A stretch of DNA of 15,424 bases from CAYMNU01 sp964391885 (GTDB lineage: Archaea > Altiarchaeota > Altiarchaeia > JAFGQM01): the NCBI GenBank assembly GCA_964391885.1, contig CAYMNU010000030.1, forward strand, positions 1 through 15,424, in the 5' to 3' direction. Under the pieces are notes generated by a model, which was not told the DNA's origin, did no database searches, and saw only the letters and a list, made by a program, of their open reading frames with translations. Of the stretch, positions 1 through 6,752 are shown piece by piece. The first letter of the stretch is position 1. The number at the start of each line of letters is the position of its first letter. A program made the translations under genes and the position numbers.

Positions 1-912
1 TACATAGGCGGGATAATGGAGCATATAGAAGAAGCGGGAATACACAGCGGCGACTCCTGCTGTGTAGTGCCGCCCCAGACGCTCGACCCGCAAGTCATAG
101 AGGTCGTCAAGGATTACACTAAGAGAATGGCACTCGGCCTGAACACGCGCGGCCTGATAAACATACAGTATGCAGTCAAGGATAGTAAGGTGTATGTAAT
201 CGAAGCAAACCCGCGCAGCTCTAGGACAATACCTTTCATCTCCAAGGCAACCGGGGTGCCGCTCGCAAAAATTGCCGTGAGAGTAATAATGGGCGAGAAA
301 CTCAAGGACATTCTGGAAAGCTTTGATTATACTGCGAAAATAAACCATGTTGCAGTAAAGGAAGTGGTGCTGCCCTTCGACAAGCTGAGAATAGACCCGA
401 TACTTTCGCCGGAAATGAGAAGCACCGGGGAATCAATGGGCATAGACCACAACTTCGGGAACGCATATTACAAAGCACAGCAAGGGGCAGGTATACAGCT
501 GCCGGATAAGGGTAATGTGTTTTTCTCAATAGGCGATGATAGGGAGAAGGAAGTTGCAGCGGATTTAGCCGGTGAACTTGCATCCCTGGGCTTTAGCATC
601 TATGCCACGGAGGGGACCCTTAAGGTATTCAAGGATAAGGGGCTTAATGTAAAAGAGGTCAAAAAGGTTTCAGAGGGCAGCCCGAATGCTGTTGATCTTA
701 TAGAAGGCAAAAGACTGCAGTTCATAGTCAATGTCCCGAAGAAAGGGACGAAGGCCAGGGAAGATGAGAAGAGGATACGCTTTGCGATACTCGATTATGA
801 CATACCCTATGTGACTACTATAGCGGCCGCCAAGGCTGCAATAGCTGCAATCCGAAGCGCAAAGGAAGGCAATATCGATACAATCAGCCTTAACGATTAT
901 TTTAAACCATAA
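1..912 (+). CDS. carB: Carbamoyl-phosphate synthase large chain, C-terminal part (5' end outside window)
   Basis: Large subunit of carbamoyl-phosphate synthase, which makes carbamoyl phosphate from glutamine-derived ammonia, bicarbonate and two ATP for both pyrimidine and arginine synthesis. The reading frame is open from base 1, so only the last 303 residues of a protein usually near 1,070 are present. The fragment begins with GGIMEHIEEAGIHSGDS, typical of the second ATP-grasp domain, and continues with the ATP/Mg-binding stretch EANPRSSRTIPF and the STGESMGI motif. From about fragment residue 170 to the end it has the methylglyoxal-synthase-like allosteric domain (ATEGT, VKKVSEGSPNAVDLI, PYVTTIAAAKAA), where UMP or ornithine acts in characterised enzymes. 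pyrB starts 16 bases after the stop, so carB, pyrB and pyrI look like one operon. Identification is secure; nothing in the fragment looks damaged. Confidence 0.97.
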   Translation, partial: YIGGIMEHIEEAGIHSGDSCCVVPPQTLDPQVIEVVKDYTKRMALGLNTRGLINIQYAVKDSKVYVIEANPRSSRTIPFISKATGVPLAKIAVRVIMGEKLKDILESFDYTAKINHVAVKEVVLPFDKLRIDPILSPEMRSTGESMGIDHNFGNAYYKAQQGAGIQLPDKGNVFFSIGDDREKEVAADLAGELASLGFSIYATEGTLKVFKDKGLNVKEVKKVSEGSPNAVDLIEGKRLQFIVNVPKKGTKAREDEKRIRFAILDYDIPYVTTIAAAKAAIAAIRSAKEGNIDTISLNDYFKP

Positions 913-928
913 AGCATCTAACTAGACA

Positions 929-1825
929 ATGGACTTCATATCCACGCGCGGGATGGGCAAAGAGCTTATAGAAAGCGTGCTCAAGGAAGCTAAGAAATTC
1001 GATTCCGGCAAGCGGCTGGATATACATGAAGGAAAGATATTGGGGACTCTCTTTTTTGAGCCTTCGACAAGGACGCAGTTCTCATTCCAGAGCGCCATGG
1101 AAAGGCTGGGCGGGAAGTTACTGGGATTCTCCAGTTCTGACGGCACCTCAGTCAGGAAAGGCGAGACTATTGTCGACACTATTAAAATAATATCGAGTTA
1201 TGTTGATTGCATAGCAATAAGGCATTCCAGGGAGGGTGCCGCAAAGCTCGCTGCAGAGGTGTCGGAAGTTCCTGTCATAAACGCCGGGGACGGCAGCCAC
1301 GACCACCCCACTCAGACACTGCTGGATTTGTACACAATAAAGAAGGAATTTGGGGAATTTGACGGTTTGAAGGTAGGGATTTGCGGAGACCTCAGGTACG
1401 GAAGAACCGGGAGGCCGCTCTCATATGCTTTGTCGAACTGGAATGTGGATTTGCATTACATCTCACCGCCACAGCTCTCAATGGACCGCGGGACCATAAA
1501 GGCCCTGAAGGATAAGGGAACTAAAGTTACGGAATCGCTTAAGCTTGAAGATGTGATAAAGGAGCTGGACGTGCTGTATGTCACAAGGATTCAGCAAGAG
1601 AGGTTCCCCACAGAGGAGGAATATCTCAAGTTCAAAGGTATCTATGTGGTGAATAAAGAACTGATGGATAAGGCTCCGGAAAGCATGATAGTGATGCACC
1701 CCCTGCCAAGGGTCGATGAAATAAACCCGGAAGTAGATTCGGATCCGCGGGCCAAATACTTTGAGCAGGCCAGGAACGGCGTGCCGACAAGGATGGCTGT
1801 GCTGAACAAAGCAATGACTGAATAA
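929..1825 (+). CDS. pyrB: Aspartate carbamoyltransferase catalytic subunit
   Basis: Catalytic chain of aspartate carbamoyltransferase, which condenses carbamoyl phosphate with aspartate in the first committed step of pyrimidine synthesis. At 298 residues it is close to the family norm of about 300-310. Carbamoyl-phosphate contacts are visible: STRT at residues 46-49, the SVRKGE loop near 74-79, HDHPTQT at 124-130 and HPLPR at 257-261. The aspartate-side motif GDLRYGRT lies at 153-160. The residues right after it read GRPLSYAL where most family members have VHSL, a local oddity that should not touch catalytic residues. The end has the usual NGVPTRMAVL segment. ATG at 929 fits the start of the family. 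No clear Shine-Dalgarno site precedes it, so translation may be coupled to carB. pyrI follows after one base, matching the archaeal catalytic-plus-regulatory organisation. Confidence 0.97.
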   Translation: MDFISTRGMGKELIESVLKEAKKFDSGKRLDIHEGKILGTLFFEPSTRTQFSFQSAMERLGGKLLGFSSSDGTSVRKGETIVDTIKIISSYVDCIAIRHSREGAAKLAAEVSEVPVINAGDGSHDHPTQTLLDLYTIKKEFGEFDGLKVGICGDLRYGRTGRPLSYALSNWNVDLHYISPPQLSMDRGTIKALKDKGTKVTESLKLEDVIKELDVLYVTRIQQERFPTEEEYLKFKGIYVVNKELMDKAPESMIVMHPLPRVDEINPEVDSDPRAKYFEQARNGVPTRMAVLNKAMTE

Positions 1826-1826
1826 G

Positions 1827-2288
1827 ATGGCTGCAGAAAAGACTCTGAAGGTACAGAAGATAGAGGCTGGGACTGTGATAGACCACATAAGCGGGGGCAG
1901 GGCATGGGAAGTGGTGAATCTGCTTGGATTGGATAATTATCCCGATACGGTTACGGTATTGTCGAATGTGCACTCCAAGACGAAAGGGAAAAAAGATGTC
2001 ATAAAGGTGGAAAACAAAGAGCTTAACAAGGATGAGGTGAACAGGATAGCATTAGTGTCTCCGGGCGCCTCGGTTAACATCGTCAAGGATTTTGAGGTCA
2101 AGGAGAAATACAATGTCGAGCTGACCAAGGAGATAATCGATATATTATCCTGTACAAATCCGTTATGCGTGACTCATGTCGAACCCGTAAAGACAAGATT
2201 TTCAGTCGAGTCAAAAGACCCGCTGGAGCTGAAGTGTGAATATTGTGAAAGGGTGCAAAGAGGCTTGCAATTCAAACAGTGTGCTTAG
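1827..2288 (+). CDS. pyrI: Aspartate carbamoyltransferase regulatory chain
   Basis: Regulatory subunit that assembles with PyrB trimers and carries the nucleotide allosteric site (CTP/ATP in characterised enzymes). The 153-residue length is typical. The N-terminal half matches the allosteric domain (KIEAGTVIDHISGG, then IALVSPGASVNIV). The C-terminal zinc domain has four cysteines in the expected C-x4-C...C-x2-C pattern at residues 109, 114, 137 and 140, within CTNPLCVTH and KCEYCER. The ATG lies one base after the pyrB stop, implying translational coupling and matched stoichiometry. Its TAG stop overlaps the TAA stop of argG on the other strand by four bases (2285-2288), so there is no space for a terminator between the two convergent operons. 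Confidence 0.97.
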   Translation: MAAEKTLKVQKIEAGTVIDHISGGRAWEVVNLLGLDNYPDTVTVLSNVHSKTKGKKDVIKVENKELNKDEVNRIALVSPGASVNIVKDFEVKEKYNVELTKEIIDILSCTNPLCVTHVEPVKTRFSVESKDPLELKCEYCERVQRGLQFKQCA

Positions 2289-3505
2289 TTCTTCCTGTTC
2301 GCCCACTGCTTTAAACGGAGGGCATTGAGTTTAATGAACCCAGTAGCGTCAGTTTGGTCATAATCACCATGCACGTCCATACTGGCGATGCTCTCGCTGT
2401 ATAGGCTCTGCTTGGACTCGCGCCCTATCGGCATGGTGTTGCCCTTGTACAAGCTAAGCGAGACGCTGCCGCTGACGTTTTCTTGCGACTTGTTGACCAT
2501 CGCCATGAGAAGCTCCATCTCAGGCGCGAACCAAAAGCCGTTATAAATAAGCTCGGAGATTTTGGGGATAAGAGAATCGCGGATGCGCATGACTTCCCGG
2601 TCTAAAGTGAGGCCCTCCAGGTCTAGGTGCGCAGCTCGCAGTACAGTTCCTGCGGGCGTTTCATAAACTCCGCGCGACTTCATCCCTACAAAACGATTCT
2701 CGACCAAATCTATCCGTCCGATGCCATTCTGCCCTGCAATCTTGTTTAGATAAGTAAAGAGCTCAAGAGTCTCTTTCTTCTTGGTCCCATCTTCAAGGTT
2801 TTCCACAATCACAGGAACGCCTTTTTCAAAAGTGATCTTAATTCGGGTTTCTTTGTCCGGGGCGTCTTTGGGGTCCACGGTCATCTCGAACATGTCCTTG
2901 CCTGGGCGGAACATCGGATCCTCAAGCTCCCCCGCCTCGTAGCTGATGTGCATGCTGTTCGGGTCCGAGGAATAAGGCTTCTTTGCAGTGGCCTTGACGG
3001 GAATCTTGTTCTTCTCTGCATATGAGATCATGTCGCCGCGGCCCTGGAACTGGCCCAGGAATTCCTTGTCGCGCCAGGGCGCTATGATTTTGACATCGGG
3101 CATGAGCGTCATGAAAGTTAATTCAAACCGGACCTGGTCGTTGCCCTTGCCTGTGGCGCCATGCGAGACTATATTGGTTTTCTCCTTCTTGGCAATCTCA
3201 ATATGCCGCTTTGCGATGAGGGGGCGCGCAAGAGAAGTGCCGAGCATGTATCGGCTTTCATATATCGCATTTGCTTTGATTGCAGGGTAGACAAAGTCTG
3301 TTATAAATTCTTCTTTTAGGTCTTCAATATAAACTTTTGATGCACCTATGGCTAGCGCTTTCTTTTTCGCCTCTTCGAAGTCCTCTTCCTGGCCAACATC
3401 AGCTATGTATGCAACTACGTCGTAGCCCTTGTCGAGCAGCCACTTCAGTATTACAGAGGTGTCAAGCCCCCCGCTGTAAGCCAGGATTACTTTTTCTTTT
3501 GCCAT
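2285..3505 (-). CDS. argG: Argininosuccinate synthase
   Basis: Joins citrulline and aspartate using ATP to give argininosuccinate, the penultimate step of arginine synthesis, in the cytoplasm. It has 406 residues, the normal size. The N-type ATP-pyrophosphatase P-loop AYSGGLDTS is at residues 9-17. GATGKGNDQVRFEL near the middle and KKPYSSDPNSMHISYEAGEL further on are hallmark synthase and citrulline/aspartate-binding regions. ATG at 3505 is supported by its position 6 residues before the P-loop strand and by a TATA-like element centred about 30 bases upstream. Its promoter carries two identical 11-base repeats flanking that element, suggesting a dedicated repressor. Upstream on the same strand come the toxin-antitoxin pair and argF, but argG has its own promoter and need not be co-transcribed with them. 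Confidence 0.97.
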   Translation of the reverse strand: MAKEKVILAYSGGLDTSVILKWLLDKGYDVVAYIADVGQEEDFEEAKKKALAIGASKVYIEDLKEEFITDFVYPAIKANAIYESRYMLGTSLARPLIAKRHIEIAKKEKTNIVSHGATGKGNDQVRFELTFMTLMPDVKIIAPWRDKEFLGQFQGRGDMISYAEKNKIPVKATAKKPYSSDPNSMHISYEAGELEDPMFRPGKDMFEMTVDPKDAPDKETRIKITFEKGVPVIVENLEDGTKKKETLELFTYLNKIAGQNGIGRIDLVENRFVGMKSRGVYETPAGTVLRAAHLDLEGLTLDREVMRIRDSLIPKISELIYNGFWFAPEMELLMAMVNKSQENVSGSVSLSLYKGNTMPIGRESKQSLYSESIASMDVHGDYDQTDATGFIKLNALRLKQWANRKN

Positions 3506-3523
3506 ATCAGTTAATTAGAAGTA

Positions 3524-3553
3524 TGTAGTGTAAATATAAGTTTGTAGTGTAAA
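3524..3553 (-). promoter_or_regulatory. argG promoter with paired 11-bp operator-like repeats
   Basis: On the minus strand TTTACACTACA occurs twice (3543-3553 and 3524-3534), in the same orientation and 19 bases apart, about two helical turns. Between and partly overlapping them is CTTATATTTA (3531-3540), a good archaeal TATA-like element about 30 bases before the argG ATG. Repeats that flank and overlap a TATA box are the usual layout of an archaeal repressor site. The cognate regulator is unknown and no copy was seen before argF or argH. Confidence 0.6.
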
Positions 3554-3565
3554 AAGACGGCGGAG

Positions 3566-3811
3566 TTAGTCGTGGTGCTCGAATTCAAGCATCCGGATTA
3601 GCTTAGTTCTGACGACAAATTTTATGACAAAACATCCGACATGCGCCCTTCGTTTGCCGAACTCTGAGCCTCTAAGCGGCTTGTAATGCTCTGGCTGTTC
3701 GATTATCTCGGCAATCTTCTTGCGAACGCGCTCATAGGTCAGCAGATCCTTCTTCTTTAATTTAGCTATGGTTTTGTCAAATTGCGGACTGTATTCAACT
3801 TGGTAACCCAT
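3566..3811 (-). CDS. RelE/ParE-superfamily toxin
   Basis: Small basic protein of 81 residues with the features of a RelE-type toxin of a type II toxin-antitoxin system. Such toxins usually cleave mRNA on the ribosome, though the related ParE toxins act on gyrase. The start YQVEYSPQFDKTIAKLKKKD is the usual first strand and basic helix. The centre has PEHYKPLRGS, then KRRAHVGCFVIKFVV, the strands where basic active-site residues lie in characterised members. It ends LEFEHHD, close to the GHHD-type ending of archaeal RelE proteins. The ATG is one base after the stop of the partner antitoxin, so the pair forms a tight operon. It cannot be assigned to one activity from sequence alone. It sits between argF and argG but has no evident role in arginine metabolism. 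Confidence 0.82.
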   Translation of the reverse strand: MGYQVEYSPQFDKTIAKLKKKDLLTYERVRKKIAEIIEQPEHYKPLRGSEFGKRRAHVGCFVIKFVVRTKLIRMLEFEHHD

Positions 3812-3812
3812 G

Positions 3813-4055
3813 CTACAGCGAGTCTAAATGAGCGAGAGCTTCTTCTTTCGTCTTGAACGTCCTTATATTCGGATTTCTGTCCATGTCTTCCTCAATCTTT
3901 CTCAAGCGCTCGTCTTCTTCCAGATCCGCCATGGCGCGCCTCCTCAGGGAGTCTAAAATCAATTCCTGGACGTTCCGAAAGCCCATCTCCTTTGAGTAAC
4001 TCCTGGAAGCTTTGAATAGCGTTTCAGGTATCGTAAGACTTATCTGCTTGTTCAT
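3813..4055 (-). CDS. Ribbon-helix-helix antitoxin partner of the RelE-like toxin
   Basis: An 80-residue protein. The N-terminal part (KQISLTIPETLFKASRSYSKEMGFRNVQELILDSLRRR) fits a ribbon-helix-helix DNA-binding domain: a short strand with alternating residues, then two helices. The charged C-terminal half, including the NPNIRTFKTKEEALAHLDSL segment, is the part expected to wrap and neutralise the toxin. Gene order antitoxin then toxin, one base apart, is standard. Upstream lies a TATA-like element with 10-bp-phased CGTAT repeats, which fits autoregulation by a ribbon-helix-helix dimer array. ATG at 4055 lies about 26 bases after that TATA element, so the transcript is probably leaderless. 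Confidence 0.82.
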   Translation of the reverse strand: MNKQISLTIPETLFKASRSYSKEMGFRNVQELILDSLRRRAMADLEEDERLRKIEEDMDRNPNIRTFKTKEEALAHLDSL

Positions 4056-4090
4056 CGTATATATTTGTACGAAAACGTATAAAAACGTAT
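4056..4090 (-). promoter_or_regulatory. Promoter and phased operator repeats of the toxin-antitoxin operon
   Basis: On the plus strand CGTAT occurs at 4056, 4076 and 4086, with a degenerate TGTAC at 4066, giving four sites in exact 10-bp steps. The TATA-like element GTTTTTATAC (minus strand, 4077-4086) lies within the array, about 26 bases before the antitoxin ATG. Phased short repeats over the promoter are typical of ribbon-helix-helix autoregulation. The operator role is inferred. Confidence 0.55.
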
Positions 4091-4101
4091 TAATGTTTTA
4101 G

Positions 4102-4106
4102 AAAAA
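4102..4106 (-). terminator. Possible T-run terminator after argF
   Basis: Six bases after the argF stop, the minus strand has five T residues. Archaeal termination often needs only a short T-run without a hairpin. It lies just upstream of the antitoxin promoter, which would separate the two transcripts. Five T residues is a weak signal. Confidence 0.35.
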
Positions 4107-4112
4107 GAGCAT

Positions 4113-5015
4113 TCAAGCTAATTTCAGCAGCCTGAGCATTATCGCGTTCTGCATCCACATACGGTTCTCCGCTTCCTCAATCACGACGCTCTGGGGCCCG
4201 TCGATGACCTCTGCAGACATCTCCTGCCCCCGGTGCGCAGGCAGGCAGTGCATGAAAAGCGCTTTGAGCTTGGCCAGATTCATTATCTTCTCTGTGACTT
4301 CATAGGGCTCCATAATCTCCAGCCGCTTATCGCGCTCCTTTTCATCTATATGAAGGCTCATCCAGGTGTCGGTGTAGACGACATCCGCGCCTTTTGCCGC
4401 TTCCTTCGGGTCCTTGGTGAGCAGATAGCCCTTAGACATCTTTAGTATCTCCTTGTCCGGCCCGAAGCCCTCTGGGAAAGCGCATCGCACTTCCATGCCT
4501 ATCTTTGAGGCTACCTGAAGCCATGAGTGGCAGGTGTTGTTGGCGCAATCGCCGTAGAAAGCGAGCTTGAGGTTATCTATATGGCCCAGCTTCTCATAAA
4601 TCGTCATTAAATCCCCCAGAATCTGACAGGGGTGGTCTGCGTTTGTCAGACCGTTTATGACAGGAACGCTTGAGTTGTTGGCAAGCTCCTCGACTGTTGC
4701 ATATTCAAAGGTGCGAGCCATTATGATGTCCACATAGCGGCTGGTGACGCGCGCGGTGTCGCCTATTGTCTCGCCGCGGCCCAGTTGGATGTCATCCTTG
4801 CTAAGATATATTGCATGGCCTCCCATCTTTGTCATGCCTGTTTCGAATGAGACGCGCGTTCGCAGCGAGGGCTTCTCGAATATCATGGCCAGGGTCTTCT
4901 GGTCCATATGTTTAGCATATTTTGAAGGGTTTGACTTTATGTCTATGGCTAGTTTTATGAGCGAATAGATTTCGTCCTTCGAGACGTCATTGATAGAAAC
5001 AAGATGATTGTCCAT
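4113..5015 (-). CDS. argF: Ornithine carbamoyltransferase
   Basis: Transfers the carbamoyl group from carbamoyl phosphate to ornithine, giving citrulline. With the start chosen here the protein has 300 residues, close to the family norm. Motifs: SLRTR at residues 50-54 (carbamoyl phosphate), LGRGETIGDTARV, NADHPCQ, YGDCANNTCHSW and HCLPAHRG at 256-263. The HCLP cysteine and the HPCQ motif separate it from aspartate carbamoyltransferase. The frame stays open upstream to 5081, but the first 22 residues look unlike the family. ATG at 5015 gives MDNHLVSINDVSKDEI, the usual beginning, and has a TATA-like element centred 27 bases upstream. A leaderless mRNA starting at 5015 is therefore the best reading. 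Its product feeds ArgG, encoded downstream on the same strand beyond the toxin-antitoxin pair. Confidence 0.95.
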   Translation of the reverse strand: MDNHLVSINDVSKDEIYSLIKLAIDIKSNPSKYAKHMDQKTLAMIFEKPSLRTRVSFETGMTKMGGHAIYLSKDDIQLGRGETIGDTARVTSRYVDIIMARTFEYATVEELANNSSVPVINGLTNADHPCQILGDLMTIYEKLGHIDNLKLAFYGDCANNTCHSWLQVASKIGMEVRCAFPEGFGPDKEILKMSKGYLLTKDPKEAAKGADVVYTDTWMSLHIDEKERDKRLEIMEPYEVTEKIMNLAKLKALFMHCLPAHRGQEMSAEVIDGPQSVVIEEAENRMWMQNAIMLRLLKLA

Positions 5016-5038
5016 CGGGATAATTTGCGGGATTTTGG

Positions 5039-5046
5039 ATATAAAT
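5039..5046 (-). promoter_or_regulatory. TATA-like element of argF
   Basis: The minus strand reads CATTTATATCC here, centred about 27 bases before the ATG at 5015. This spacing fits a leaderless archaeal transcript and argues against the longer upstream start, which would place the TATA element inside the gene. Confidence 0.6.
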
Positions 5047-5115
5047 GGGCTAAATGTTCCGGCATTTGAATTGGGCCTCAAAAAACAGGGCGATTAAAAA
5101 CGTATCAGATAGTAC

Positions 5116-5316
5116 CACCTGCTATAACCTTATGTGGAATACATTGTTTCCCCCTTCAAAGACTTGAAAGGGTTTTGCTTGCCCTTGTCGAAAGGGCGGT
5201 AAGATGTAGCTGAAAGTATACTGCCCCATATCTCAAACTGCCTGCAGCATCCTTGGTGCCGGATAACCTGATTTAGCTAAAGGCATGTGAGATGGAACTT
5301 TTAAAACCCTTTTTTC
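5116..5316 (+). other. Gene-free stretch with several hairpins; possible small RNA
   Basis: Between argF and the next gene there are about 318 bases without a credible reading frame. Structures visible on the plus strand are: CCCTTCAA/TTGAAAGGG with one bulge (5153-5172); GCCCTT/AAGGGC around a 5-base loop (5181-5197); GCATC/GGTGC (5247-5259); and a longer-range ATCTCA/TGAGAT pairing (about 5230-5293) that encloses a GCC/GGC pairing. A TATA-like CTATAACC lies at 5122 and six T residues lie at 5310-5315, so a short RNA starting near 5150 and ending near 5316 is conceivable. The T-run also overlaps the promoter region of the next gene. This is suggestive only. Confidence 0.25.
5298..5307 (+). 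promoter_or_regulatory. TATA-like element of the gene at 5334
   Basis: CTTTTAAAAC is centred about 31 bases before the ATG at 5334. No Shine-Dalgarno sequence precedes that ATG, so the transcript is probably leaderless or nearly so. Confidence 0.5.
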
Positions 5317-5333
5317 TAATTTTGTGAGTAATT

Positions 5334-5990
5334 ATGGAATATTCGGAATATCTCAAGGCCCTGAAGAAGAGGTTTCCTAAGGGGCTTTATAAATTTAAAG
5401 ACCCGATAACTATTGGGGATTCAAGGTTAGATGGCGTTATAGTCGGACACTCCATTTCAACGCTAGGAGAGTTTCTCTCAAACCTTAGATTGCTGGGAGC
5501 AAGCAAGGCAATTATTTCACCTGCCAATGCAATCAGCAAAACAAAGATCAGGCCCGTAGACCTGGGTGACTCTACCTCGAATGAAATGAGTAAAGAAAGG
5601 GATTATTACCTGTTTTTCCCGCTATATCACCATAAAACAGCCGATAAAGGGCTGCTTGAAAAGGAACTGAAGGAATGCTGGAAACACTTTACCGCTCAAA
5701 AAAGAGCGCTTTTCGGCAAGAATGGCGGTTATGCCGTGATCATGCCTGTTTTCCTCTTAGACAACATGGAGCCCGGAATCGTAAAATACATAGAGGGTTT
5801 CGGTTCCAAGATAAGCCTGAAGTTTTTCTGTTACCCCATACTCGTTGATTTGAATAGTGGGGAGCCATATTACAGGAAGAACCGTAGGCTTTGGGGGTAT
5901 TCCCTATATCCTAAATTCATGGAAATCGCAGGGCATTTCTTCGGCAAGAACGAGGAAAAGTATGGAAACATAGAGCCTCTTTTTGCATAG
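5334..5990 (+). CDS. Uncharacterised protein, paralogue of the 6753-7670 protein
   Basis: A 218-residue soluble protein that I do not recognise. No signal peptide or membrane segment is evident. Its most distinctive part, residues 161-203, contains YPILVDLNSGEPYYRKNR followed by LWGYSLYPKF. The minus-strand protein at 6753-7670 has a matching stretch (MPVIVDLSSGQTFYYRK, then IWGCAYYRGF). The N-termini also align (MEYSEYLKALKKRF against MEASTYINAAIERF), as do the central strands ending YAVIMPVFL against CFAVLVSG. The two are therefore divergent members of one family, and this one lacks the extra C-terminal barrel. The conserved VDLxSG...YYRK...WG core could be a binding or catalytic site, but no function can be assigned. 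A TATA-like element supports ATG at 5334. The gene stands alone on the plus strand. Confidence 0.85.
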   Translation: MEYSEYLKALKKRFPKGLYKFKDPITIGDSRLDGVIVGHSISTLGEFLSNLRLLGASKAIISPANAISKTKIRPVDLGDSTSNEMSKERDYYLFFPLYHHKTADKGLLEKELKECWKHFTAQKRALFGKNGGYAVIMPVFLLDNMEPGIVKYIEGFGSKISLKFFCYPILVDLNSGEPYYRKNRRLWGYSLYPKFMEIAGHFFGKNEEKYGNIEPLFA

Positions 5991-6007
5991 GCGGCTTTTC
6001 TTTGAGA

Positions 6008-6013
6008 TTTTTT
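6008..6013 (+). terminator. Possible T-run terminator
   Basis: Six consecutive T residues 18 bases after the stop of the 5334-5990 gene, following a T-rich stretch. This fits the short T-run style of archaeal termination. Between here and 6174 I see no gene; an ACCCTTT/AAAGGGT pairing lies near 6055-6083. Confidence 0.4.
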
Positions 6014-6174
6014 ATATGCATTTTGCCATCAGATTAAGTAGTATTTGTTTAGAAACCCTTTTTCGTTCACTAATTGAAAGGGTGCGCAGGCAGGCAAATA
6101 AGGCTACATATAATATAGCACTGCTCACCAACACTATAACCTTGCAATGGTCCTGGGTGATGCGCGCTTGTGGC

Positions 6175-6669
6175 TCAGCTCGGCCTATACTCCCCGAGAA
6201 TGCCGCCTGCCTCCGAATCAAGCAGCTCAAAATAATTTGCTGCCTGTGCGATTTCGGATTCCGACCTTATCGATTGCCCTTCCGCCCTTGCCCATTCACC
6301 ATCCAGCATGTACTCGAAGCTCTTTATCGTGTATTCCATTGCATTCAGGAGGCTTTGCTTGAAGGGCGATGCATTCGCACAGCCCCGTGGAAGCGTGATC
6401 TCAGAGAGTGCCCTTCTGTTTTCCTTCATGCCCGCTATATTAAAACTCAGCTCGGCATGCATTTGCTCTTTTGCATGCCAGATAGCTTCGTCCGAAATAC
6501 CGTTGAATTCTTTGGCAAGGATTGTGACCCGTTCCATAAACACTAGCGCTCCATCGCCCTTGCATGATATCTCCTCTTCCAGCGAGAGCAGGAAAATGGC
6601 TGACAATATCACTAATGTGCCTATTGCGGCTGTTAGTACGGTTATTGTTATAGTCTCGGTTCGGTCCAT
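6175..6669 (-). CDS. Uncharacterised single-pass membrane-anchored protein
   Basis: A 164-residue protein I do not recognise. Residues about 8-29 (ITVLTAAIGTLVILSAIFLL) form one hydrophobic helix. With a short charged N-terminus, the rest is expected outside the membrane or anchored to its surface. The remainder is acidic and helix-rich (for example EFNGISDEAIWHAKEQMHAEL and LLNAMEYTIKSFEYMLDGEW) with no recognisable catalytic motif. Several long frames exist on the opposite strand, but they lack this coherent signal-anchor plus soluble layout. The gene lies 83 bases downstream of the 6753-7670 gene on the same strand. No convincing TATA element precedes the ATG, so it may be transcribed with that gene. 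Confidence 0.7.
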   Translation of the reverse strand: MDRTETITITVLTAAIGTLVILSAIFLLSLEEEISCKGDGALVFMERVTILAKEFNGISDEAIWHAKEQMHAELSFNIAGMKENRRALSEITLPRGCANASPFKQSLLNAMEYTIKSFEYMLDGEWARAEGQSIRSESEIAQAANYFELLDSEAGGILGEYRPS

Positions 6670-6752
6670 TTAGGCTAATTCTAAGACAGGGGGAAGAAAA
6701 ACGAGTATTCACATGGGTACTACCTAAGGCATCATATTGCTATAATAATAGG

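Noticed and set aside
5016..5081. N-terminal extension of ArgF by 22 residues
   Set aside because: The extension is unlike the family and would contain the TATA-like element that sits 27 bases before ATG 5015.
5122..6143. Direct repeat CTATAACCTT on both sides of the 5334-5990 gene, as a mobile-element boundary
   Set aside because: Ten-base repeats are expected many times by chance in 15 kb, the flanks differ and there is no transposase.
5983..6673. Plus-strand frames of 187 and 121 codons opposite the 6175-6669 gene
   Set aside because: Their predicted proteins are irregular, rich in Cys/Arg/Ser and without domain pattern; the minus-strand frame has a clean signal anchor and soluble domain.
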